A program made the translations under genes and the position numbers. Positions 1 to 5,564 of a DNA stretch of 10,086 bases are shown one piece after another. The DNA lies in assembly GCA_946620335.1 (NCBI GenBank), contig CAMONF010000127.1:1-10086 (forward strand), given 5' to 3'. The notes under the pieces are model-generated. The model had not been told where the DNA came from. It did no database searches and saw only the letters and a list, made by a program, of their open reading frames with translations. The DNA is from an uncultured Clostridia bacterium. GTDB lineage: Bacteria; Bacillota; Clostridia; Lachnospirales; Lachnospiraceae. How positions within the stretch are numbered: position 1 is the stretch's first letter; every line of letters begins with the position of its first letter.

Positions 1-61
1 ATGAACAAAGTATGAATGTCAGGTAACTAATACGCCCGGCCCCCTTGAAAACCCCCTTTCC

Positions 62-95
62 TTGACAGACCAAATGGGTTAAAATGAGGACATGA
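62..95 (+). promoter_or_regulatory. Possible promoter and start region of mutS2
   Basis: A perfect TTGACA hexamer (62-67) is followed by TAAAAT (80-85, five of six matches to a -10 box), but only 12 bp separate them, well below the usual 15-19 bp. A TAAAAT box with a poor -35 (TTTCCT, 57-62) has 17-bp spacing instead. Either way transcription would start close to the mutS2 ATG at 92, giving a leaderless or nearly leaderless message. The Shine-Dalgarno-like GAGGA (86-90) ends one base before that ATG, too close to be a normal ribosome binding site. A three-codon ORF (84-95, ATG AGG ACA TGA) overlaps the start. Bases 1-61 hold no recognisable gene; a short frame ending in TAA at 24-26 could be the tail of an upstream gene, but this cannot be shown. 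Confidence 0.25.
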
Positions 96-2470
96 ACGAT
101 AAAGCATTACACACACTCGAATTTGATAAAATCATAGACCTTCTGGCCGGCCGCGCCTCCTCGGAGCCGGGCCGCGCCAAATGCCGTGCGCTCCGCCCGC
201 TGACCGACCTGGATGAAATCAACATGCTCCAGGACGAGACGGCCGCCGCGGTCGCCCGCCTCTTCGCCAAGGGCAGCATTTCCTTCGGCAACACTGTGGA
301 CGTGGGGCTTTCCCTGCGCCGACTGGAGATGGGCAGCGCTCTCAATATCCGCGAGATCCTCGAGATCTGCAAGCTTCTGGAAAATGCAGGCCTGGTCAAA
401 AATTACGGGCGCCGTGAAAGGGAGGACGCCCCCGAAGACTGTCTTTCAGGCATGTTCAATTCCCTGGAAGGCCTCCGGCCTGTGACGGATGAGATCCGCC
501 GCTGCATCCTCTCCGAGGACGAAATCAGCGACAACGCCTCCTCGACGCTCCGCTCCATCCGCAGGAACATGAAGGCGGCAGGTGAGCGGATCCGCACCGA
601 GCTCACCAAGCTGGTGTCGGCCCACGCCAAGGACTATCTCCAGGACAGCATCATCACCACCCGCGACGGCCGCTACTGCATTCCGGTCAAGACCGAGCAC
701 AAGGCCTCCGTCCCGGGCATTGTCCACGACATGAGCGCCTCCGGCTCCACCCTCTTCATCGAGCCGGCCTCCGTGGTCAAACTCAACAACGACATCCGCG
801 AGCTGGAGCTTGCCGAGCAGAAAGAGATCGAGGTCATTCTGGCAAAGCTCTCCGAATCCTTAGCGGAATCCAGCGGTCTGATCCGCCAGGACTACGAGGT
901 CCTCTCCGCCCTTGATTTCATTTTCGCCCGCGCTTCCCTGGCTCTGGAAATGAACGCCGTCCGCCCCCTGATCGGCGACGACGGCATCATCGACCTCCGA
1001 AAAGCCCGCCACCCGCTGATTCCCAAGAAGAAGGTGGTCCCCATCGACGTCCGGGTCGGCGAGACCTTCGACCTCCTGGTCATCACAGGTCCCAACACCG
1101 GCGGTAAGACCGTCACCTTGAAGACCACCGGTCTTCTGGTCCTCATGGGCATGGCAGGCCTCCACATACCGGCGGCTGACCGCAGCCGCATCGCCCTCTT
1201 CCGGGAGGTCTACGCGGACATCGGCGACGAGCAGAGCATCGAGCAGAGCCTGTCCACCTTCTCCTCCCATATGACCAACATCGTGGAGTTCCTGGAGGAG
1301 GCTGACACCGACTCCCTGGTCCTCTTCGACGAGCTGGGTGCCGGCACCGATCCCACGGAAGGCGCCGCCCTGGCCGTGGCCATCCTGGACAGCCTCCACC
1401 AGCGGGGCGTCCGCTGCATCGCCACCACCCACTACAGCGAGATCAAGATCTACGCCCTCCGGACGGAAGGCGTGGAGAATGCCTCCTGCGAGTTCGACGT
1501 CGCCACCCTCTCCCCGACCTACCGGCTGCTCATCGGTGTTCCCGGCAAGAGTAATGCCTTCGCCATCTCCAAAAAGCTCGGCCTCCCCGAAGCCATCATC
1601 GAGGACGCCCGTTCCCTCCTGTCCGACCAGGCGGAGACCTTTGAGGACGTCATTTCCGACCTGGAGACGACGCGGATCAACCTGGAGAAGGAGCGCCAGG
1701 AGGCAGAAACCACCCGCCGGGAAATCGAGAAGCTGAAGAAGGACCTGGAGTACCAGAAGGAACATCTGGCAGAGCAGAAACAGAAGCTGATCGCCGAATC
1801 CTCCGTGGAAGCCAGACGGATCCTCCAGGAGGCCAAGGACTACGCGGACAAGACCATCAGTTACTTTGCCAAGCACGGCGGCATCGCCTCCGGCAAGGAG
1901 ATGGAGCAGCAGCGCGAAGGCCTCCGGAGCCGGATCGGCGACATGAACAAGAACATCGGCGACTTAAAGGGCGCCGACGAGAACAAGACTGGCAACCTTC
2001 GTCCCCAGGATATCCACATCGGCGACGCCATCCGTGTCATCAGCCTGAACCTGAAGGGAACGGTCAGCACCCTGCCGGATGCCAAGGGGTATTTATTTGT
2101 CACACTGGGCATCATGCGGACCAAGGTGCGCCTGAACGACCTGGAAAAAGTCGCGGAGGCGGACATCACCGCCCCCGGCTTAAAGCACACCTCCTCCGGC
2201 AAGCTCCGCATGAACAAGTCCTCCTCCGCCACCATGGAGATCAATCTCCTCGGCAAGACGGTGGACGAGGCCTGTATGGAGCTGGACAAGTTCCTGGATG
2301 ACGCGGCCCTGGCCCACCTGCCCAGCGTCCGCATCGTCCACGGCAAGGGGACCGGCGCCCTCCGCAAGGGCGTTCAGCAGTACCTGCGCCGCAACAAGCA
2401 CGTCAAGTCCTTCCGCCTGGGCGAGTACGGCGAAGGTGACGCCGGCGTGACGATCGCTGAAATCAAATGA
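92..2470 (+). CDS. mutS2: MutS2 family ATPase with C-terminal Smr domain
   Basis: MutS2 is a cytoplasmic homologue of MutS that lacks the mismatch-recognition domains. Family members suppress recombination, and in Bacillus subtilis MutS2 acts on collided ribosomes. The 792-residue length is normal for the family. Residues 1-300 form the core/lever region. The ATPase follows: Walker A GPNTGGKT (333-340), a serine-rich signature SLSTFSSHM (386-394), Walker B LVLFDELGAGTDP (409-421, D413/E414) and the H-loop ATTHYSE (444-450). A charged coiled coil spans about 515-590, a KOW-like stretch about 636-690, and the Smr domain 715-792 with HGKGTG (750-755). The usual Smr LDLR motif reads INLLGK here (717-722), so nuclease activity is uncertain. 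The start at 92 is forced: the in-frame upstream ATG (74-76) meets a stop two codons later, and MNDKALHTLEFDKI matches the usual family N-terminus. The response regulator gene begins 19 nt downstream. Confidence 0.96.
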   Translation: MNDKALHTLEFDKIIDLLAGRASSEPGRAKCRALRPLTDLDEINMLQDETAAAVARLFAKGSISFGNTVDVGLSLRRLEMGSALNIREILEICKLLENAGLVKNYGRREREDAPEDCLSGMFNSLEGLRPVTDEIRRCILSEDEISDNASSTLRSIRRNMKAAGERIRTELTKLVSAHAKDYLQDSIITTRDGRYCIPVKTEHKASVPGIVHDMSASGSTLFIEPASVVKLNNDIRELELAEQKEIEVILAKLSESLAESSGLIRQDYEVLSALDFIFARASLALEMNAVRPLIGDDGIIDLRKARHPLIPKKKVVPIDVRVGETFDLLVITGPNTGGKTVTLKTTGLLVLMGMAGLHIPAADRSRIALFREVYADIGDEQSIEQSLSTFSSHMTNIVEFLEEADTDSLVLFDELGAGTDPTEGAALAVAILDSLHQRGVRCIATTHYSEIKIYALRTEGVENASCEFDVATLSPTYRLLIGVPGKSNAFAISKKLGLPEAIIEDARSLLSDQAETFEDVISDLETTRINLEKERQEAETTRREIEKLKKDLEYQKEHLAEQKQKLIAESSVEARRILQEAKDYADKTISYFAKHGGIASGKEMEQQREGLRSRIGDMNKNIGDLKGADENKTGNLRPQDIHIGDAIRVISLNLKGTVSTLPDAKGYLFVTLGIMRTKVRLNDLEKVAEADITAPGLKHTSSGKLRMNKSSSATMEINLLGKTVDEACMELDKFLDDAALAHLPSVRIVHGKGTGALRKGVQQYLRRNKHVKSFRLGEYGEGDAGVTIAEIK

Positions 2471-2489
2471 ACTGAGAACGGAGAAAACC

Positions 2490-3200
2490 ATGGCAGTCAA
2501 ACAGAAGATCCTGATCGTCGACGACGATCTCAATATTTCGGAGCTCATTTCCCTCTATCTGACCAAGGAAATGTTCGAGACCCGGACAGCAGCCGACGGC
2601 TACGAGGCTCTGGACCTCTTCGAGAGCTTCTCCCCCGACCTGGTCATCCTGGACCTCATGCTGCCCGGCAAGGACGGCTACGAGATCTGCCGGGAGATCC
2701 GCCAGCGCCGGGACACCCCCATCATCATGCTCTCCGCCAAGGGCGAGACCTTCGACAAGGTCCTTGGCCTGGAACTCGGCGCCGACGACTACATCATCAA
2801 GCCCTTCGACTCCAAGGAGTTGGTGGCCCGCGTCAAGGCCGTCCTCCGGCGCTACGTGAAGGCCACGGAGACCCGCCGGGAAGTGCCCGCCGGGGTCGAC
2901 ATGGTGGAGTACCCCGGCCTCATCATCAACCAGACCAACTACTCCGTCATCTACAATGGCAAAAATGTAGACATGCCCCCGAAGGAGCTGGAACTGCTTT
3001 ATTTCCTGGCGTCCCAGCCGAACCGGGTCTTCACCCGAGAGCAGCTCCTGGACCATATCTGGGGCTATGAATACGTCGGGGACACCCGCACCGTCGATGT
3101 CCATATCAAGCGCCTCCGGGAAAAGATCAAGGACCGCAACGGCTGGTCCATCGCCACAGTCTGGGGAATCGGCTATAAATTTGAGGTGAAGGAAGGCTGA
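2490..3200 (+). CDS. OmpR/PhoB-family response regulator
   Basis: Two-component response regulator of 236 residues, full length for the OmpR/PhoB class. The receiver domain (about 5-118) has the acidic pair D11/D12 in IVDDD, phospho-acceptor D55 in LVILDLMLPG, S82 in MLSAK, and the conserved K104-P105 in YIIKPF. A linker of about 20 residues leads to the winged-helix DNA-binding domain (about 138-233) with PPKELELLYFLA, the recognition-helix region DTRTVDVHIKRLREKI and the terminal WGIGYKF. It should be phosphorylated by a histidine kinase, very probably the one encoded at 3501-4904, and bind promoter DNA as a dimer. GGAG at 2480-2483 lies 6 nt before the ATG. The 19-nt gap to mutS2, with no terminator in it, suggests co-transcription. 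The regulon cannot be deduced from sequence. The terminator at 3224-3280 follows directly. Confidence 0.95.
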   Translation: MAVKQKILIVDDDLNISELISLYLTKEMFETRTAADGYEALDLFESFSPDLVILDLMLPGKDGYEICREIRQRRDTPIIMLSAKGETFDKVLGLELGADDYIIKPFDSKELVARVKAVLRRYVKATETRREVPAGVDMVEYPGLIINQTNYSVIYNGKNVDMPPKELELLYFLASQPNRVFTREQLLDHIWGYEYVGDTRTVDVHIKRLREKIKDRNGWSIATVWGIGYKFEVKEG

Positions 3201-3206
3201 TTCCGT

Positions 3207-3483
3207 CTAAGCATGACCACAGCAAAAAGGCGGCCGGGTTATGGGAAGGCATCCGGCTTTCCCGCACCGGCCGCTCTTTTCTTTCAGACGGAAATAAATG
3301 CCTGATCCCGGTATTTCTTCTCCGAACTGTCCGTCCTGGTCATTCCTCGATTTAAGACGAACGTAAATGCTGCATCCTGGAATATCTTCCCCGCACTGCA
3401 CACCCCGGTCATTCTTTTTTCAGGCGCAAACGTATGCTGCATCCCGGAATATCTTCCCCACACTGCCCGCCCGGTCTTCCCAT
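3207..3483 (-). pseudogene. Possible frameshifted small repeat-protein gene (very tentative)
   Basis: On the minus strand an ATG at 3481-3483 opens a 24-codon frame that stops at 3409-3411, just after a run of six A residues. Adding two bases in that run (or skipping one) restores a frame through the next two repeat units to a TAG at 3207-3209, about 90 residues in all. The product would carry three copies of a 23-residue repeat with the core QCGEDIPGCSIYVRLK, then a Cys-rich tail. Differences between adjacent copies over 16 codons fall 4, 3 and 15 times at codon positions 1, 2 and 3, as expected for a protein-coding history. Against a living gene are the broken frame, no visible ribosome binding site, overlap with the terminator at 3224-3280, and a start inside the kinase leader. 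I do not recognise the peptide. It may be a fossil of a dispersed repeat rather than a gene. Confidence 0.25.
3224..3280 (+). terminator. Two-tier intrinsic terminator after the response regulator
   Basis: The outer stem GCGGCCGG (3230-3237) pairs perfectly with CCGGCCGC (3267-3274). An inner stem GGGAAGGC (3243-3250) pairs with GCTTTCCC read 3256-3263 (one G-U pair) around a 5-nt loop. The hairpin is followed by TCTTTTCTTTC and preceded by five A residues (3224-3228). It should therefore stop rightward transcription and could also work leftwards. It separates the mutS2-regulator transcript from the histidine kinase gene. Confidence 0.8.
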
Positions 3484-3487
3484 CCAG
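3282..3487. repeat. Three imperfect 67-69 bp tandem repeats
   Basis: Three head-to-tail units fill the gap between the response regulator and the kinase: about 3282-3350, 3351-3417 and 3418-3487. Equivalent ATG triplets lie at 3298, 3367 and 3434, so the periods are 69 and 67 bp. Units 2 and 3 share CTGCATCC(T/C)GGAATATCTTCCCC, each containing the dyad GGAA-TATC-TTCC; unit 1 is more diverged. Unit 3 runs into the kinase ribosome binding site (AGAAGG, 3486-3491). Apart from the terminator at 3224-3280, I see no convincing promoter or stable RNA in 3201-3500. The arrangement is not CRISPR-like: units differ throughout and there are no spacers. Confidence 0.8.
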
Positions 3488-3500
3488 AAGGTAAACAACC

Positions 3501-4904
3501 ATGAAGCGATTCCTCTACCTCAAATTCATCGGAACATACGCCATCCTCGCCTTCCTCATGTTCTTCGTGGTGGAATCGCTGGGGACCCAGCTGATTGAGA
3601 ACCGGCTGGTGGCCCAGCGGGCCGAGGACCTCTACGTGGAGGCCAACCGACTGTCGACGGCCGGGGCCAGGTCTTATTTTTCAAAGACCGAGACCCTGGA
3701 GGATCTTTACGAGAACCTGACGGTCATCGCCAAGGTCTCCGGCACCACCATCCGCCTGATCGACACAGGCGGCAGCGAGATTCTCAACACCGGCAGGGCC
3801 ATCACCAGCGCACCTCGCACCATAGAGAACTTCAATTACGCCGCCTTCGGCCCCCAGTATTATGAGATCGGCAGCTTCTACGACCAATACGACAAGGATT
3901 ACCTGAATGTCATGGTGCCCGTGACCAGCGGCCTGCAGACCAGAGGATATCTGGCTGTCAGCCAAAGCATGAGTATCATCACCGAGGATGTCAGGTCCCT
4001 GCGGATAGCCCTTCACTGGGTTACCCTCTTCAACTTCCTTCTGTCCTTCTCCATACTCCTCATCTTCAGCATCAGCGTCTATGCGCCCCTCAAACACATC
4101 ATCGCCGGAGCCCGTCAGTTCGCGTCCGGCAACTTCAGCCACAAGATCGAGGTATCCTCCCACGATGAGATGGGCTACCTGGCCGACTCCCTCAACATGA
4201 TGGCTGTGGAGCTCCAGAAGAACAAGGACTACCAGACCAAATTCATCTCCAACGTCAGCCACGATTTCCGGTCGCCGCTCACCTCCATCAAGGGCTTCAC
4301 GGAAGCCATGATGGACGGGACCATCCCGCCGGAGCTCTATGAACGATATCTCAAAATCATCAGCTCCGAGGTGGACCGCCTGGAAAAGCTGACCAAGTCC
4401 ATTCTGACCCTGAACAGCGCAGATGCCGACCGGGTCGTCCTGAACATGTCCCGGTTCGACATCAACAGCATGCTGCGGGACACCGCCGCTGTGTTCGAAG
4501 GTTCCTGCCGGCGCAAGAAGATCGGCATAGACCTGGTCCTGACGGACGAGGCCCTCTTTGTGGAGGGGGACAAAGAAAAAATCGAGCAGGTCGTCTACAA
4601 CCTGCTCGACAATGCCGTCAAATTCTCCGACCGCGGCTCCCGCATCAAGCTGGAAACCACGCTCCGGAGGGACAAATGCTATATTTCCGTCAAGGACGAA
4701 GGCTGCGGCATCCCCAAAGATGAACTGCCCAAGATCTGGGACCGCTTCTACAAGACCGATGCCTCCCGCGGCCGGGACCGGACCGGAACAGGCCTGGGGC
4801 TTTCCATCGCCAAGGAGATCATCTCCGCCCACGGCCAGACCATCTCCGTCATGAGCACGGAAAATGTAGGCACGGAGTTCGTCTTCTCACTGGATGCCCG
4901 CTGA
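3501..4904 (+). CDS. Membrane sensor histidine kinase (HAMP-HisKA-HATPase)
   Basis: Sensor kinase of 467 residues. A first membrane helix (about 10-27) and a second (about 172-194) flank an extracytoplasmic sensor region of about 145 residues that I cannot assign to a named ligand family. A HAMP domain follows (about 194-246). The HisKA domain carries the H box FISNVSHDFRSPL with phospho-acceptor H254. The ATPase domain has the N box (N367 and N371 in YNLLDNAVKFS), the G1 box DEGCGIP (399-405), F416 and the G2 box GTGLGL (429-434). All catalytic elements are present, so it should autophosphorylate and pass phosphate to the regulator encoded at 2490-3200. Unusually, 300 nt with a terminator and repeats separate the pair. 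AGAAGG (3486-3491) lies 9 nt before the ATG. Its last 17 codons have a degenerate copy just downstream (4928-4977). The signal sensed is unknown. Confidence 0.94.
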   Translation: MKRFLYLKFIGTYAILAFLMFFVVESLGTQLIENRLVAQRAEDLYVEANRLSTAGARSYFSKTETLEDLYENLTVIAKVSGTTIRLIDTGGSEILNTGRAITSAPRTIENFNYAAFGPQYYEIGSFYDQYDKDYLNVMVPVTSGLQTRGYLAVSQSMSIITEDVRSLRIALHWVTLFNFLLSFSILLIFSISVYAPLKHIIAGARQFASGNFSHKIEVSSHDEMGYLADSLNMMAVELQKNKDYQTKFISNVSHDFRSPLTSIKGFTEAMMDGTIPPELYERYLKIISSEVDRLEKLTKSILTLNSADADRVVLNMSRFDINSMLRDTAAVFEGSCRRKKIGIDLVLTDEALFVEGDKEKIEQVVYNLLDNAVKFSDRGSRIKLETTLRRDKCYISVKDEGCGIPKDELPKIWDRFYKTDASRGRDRTGTGLGLSIAKEIISAHGQTISVMSTENVGTEFVFSLDAR

Positions 4905-4977
4905 CAGACGGCGGGTGCCGGTTACTCATGAACGCAGAAAATGAAGGCACGAAGAGTGCCTTCTCGCAGAATCCACG
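4851..4977 (+). repeat. Degenerate duplication of the kinase gene's 3' end
   Basis: Bases 4851-4900 (the last codons of the kinase, MSTENVGTEFVFSLDAR) and 4928-4977 (after its stop) align without gaps at 36 of 50 positions, offset 77 nt. The downstream copy would read MNAENEGTKSAFSQNPR, with 8 of 17 residues identical. Similarity fades in the 20 nt before (10 of 20). The 14 differences fall 5, 5 and 4 at codon positions 1, 2 and 3, so the second copy shows no sign of coding selection. I read it as a decaying tandem duplication, not a gene. Confidence 0.65.
4931..4965 (-). terminator. Hairpin terminator in the convergent intergenic region
   Basis: GAAGGCAC (4943-4950) and GTGCCTTC (4956-4963) form a perfect 8-bp stem with a 5-nt loop. 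Read leftwards, the stem is followed by ATTTTCTGCG, a modest T-rich tract, so it suits the operon ending at 5024. Read rightwards it is followed only by TCGCAG. For the kinase transcript, a weaker 4-bp stem GGCT-GAAG-AGCC (4980-4991) is followed by TCTTTTCCC. The remainder of 4905-5023 holds nothing else I can name. Confidence 0.6.
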
Positions 4978-5023
4978 TCGGCTGAAGAGCCTCTTTTCCC
5001 TCTGAAGGACCGGTATTTTCCCC

Positions 5024-5560
5024 TCACCGGATATCCGTAGTCAGAAAGCTGTCCGCCTTCGGCCTGTCCAGGCAGCGCACGTGGTCCCCGTTCAGGATCA
5101 GCCTGTCCGCCGTATTCCGCAAAGTCCCGATGACTGTGCCCGACAGGCCTGCCTCCCGCAGGGCGGCAAGGACCCCCGCCGGGTCCTCCGTCACAGCCAG
5201 CACTGCCCCGCCCGACAGGGCGTAATATGGATCGATCTCGTAGACCTCCAGGATCTCGACCGTCTCCTGACGGATCGGGATCTTTTTCATGTCCACGATG
5301 AGGCCTGTCTTCATTTCCTCGGCCATGATCCAGAGGGCGGAGAAGAGGCCGCCCTCCCCCAGCTCCGAGGCCCAAAGGGCGCCGGAGGACCGGATTACCG
5401 CCAGCGCCTCATCGGCGCGGTCCAGGTCCGGCAGAGCGCGGAGGCGGTCAGTAAAAAAGGGAGGGAACCGATTCATGAGTTCCCTCTCCTGCATGTTCCA
5501 AAGCTGTATAGATGCCGCCAACGCAATGGGGCCGGCGACGATCAGCGAGCGTGTTGGCAT
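5024..5560 (-). CDS. Stand-alone AIR-synthase C-terminal-domain protein
   Basis: The 178 residues resemble the C-terminal domain (AIRS_C) of the PurM/HypE/ThiL/SelD superfamily. LIVAGPIALAAS (6-17) occupies the place of the HypE-type strand that begins this domain. ELGEGGLFSALWIMAE (66-81) matches the glycine-rich region SDPTRGG...LNE of HypE. IPIRQETVEILEVYEIDPYYALSGGAVLAV (94-123) matches the IPV...DPL...EG segment, and GTVIGTL (141-147) the closing VIG strand. The N-terminal domain carrying most ATP-binding residues of these enzymes is absent, so a complete catalytic unit is not visible; it may be a partner or a non-enzymatic derivative. Similar short proteins annotated as AIR-synthase-related or hydrogenase maturation factors exist in Clostridia as I recall them. 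The ATG lies 4 nt after the VanW stop with no clear ribosome binding site, suggesting translational coupling. Function unknown. The domain call is from memory of motifs, not a profile search. Confidence 0.72.
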   Translation of the reverse strand: MPTRSLIVAGPIALAASIQLWNMQERELMNRFPPFFTDRLRALPDLDRADEALAVIRSSGALWASELGEGGLFSALWIMAEEMKTGLIVDMKKIPIRQETVEILEVYEIDPYYALSGGAVLAVTEDPAGVLAALREAGLSGTVIGTLRNTADRLILNGDHVRCLDRPKADSFLTTDIR

Positions 5561-5564
5561 TTTC

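Noticed and set aside
860..1876. 338-codon open frame antisense to mutS2
   Set aside because: It lies entirely over the ATPase and coiled-coil coding region of a clear MutS2. Long antisense frames are common in GC-rich genes, and the product is low-complexity with no recognisable domain.
3282..3487. CRISPR array
   Set aside because: The units are diverged along their whole length, with no constant repeat and unique spacers, and no cas gene is nearby.
3681..4832. 383-codon open frame antisense to the histidine kinase
   Set aside because: It mirrors a well-supported kinase; the product is rich in D, G and V as expected for a shadow frame, with no motif or ribosome binding site.
4895..4917. 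Hairpin CCCGC/GCGGG over the kinase stop codon as a terminator
   Set aside because: Only a 5-bp stem with a 9-nt loop and no T-rich tract on either strand.
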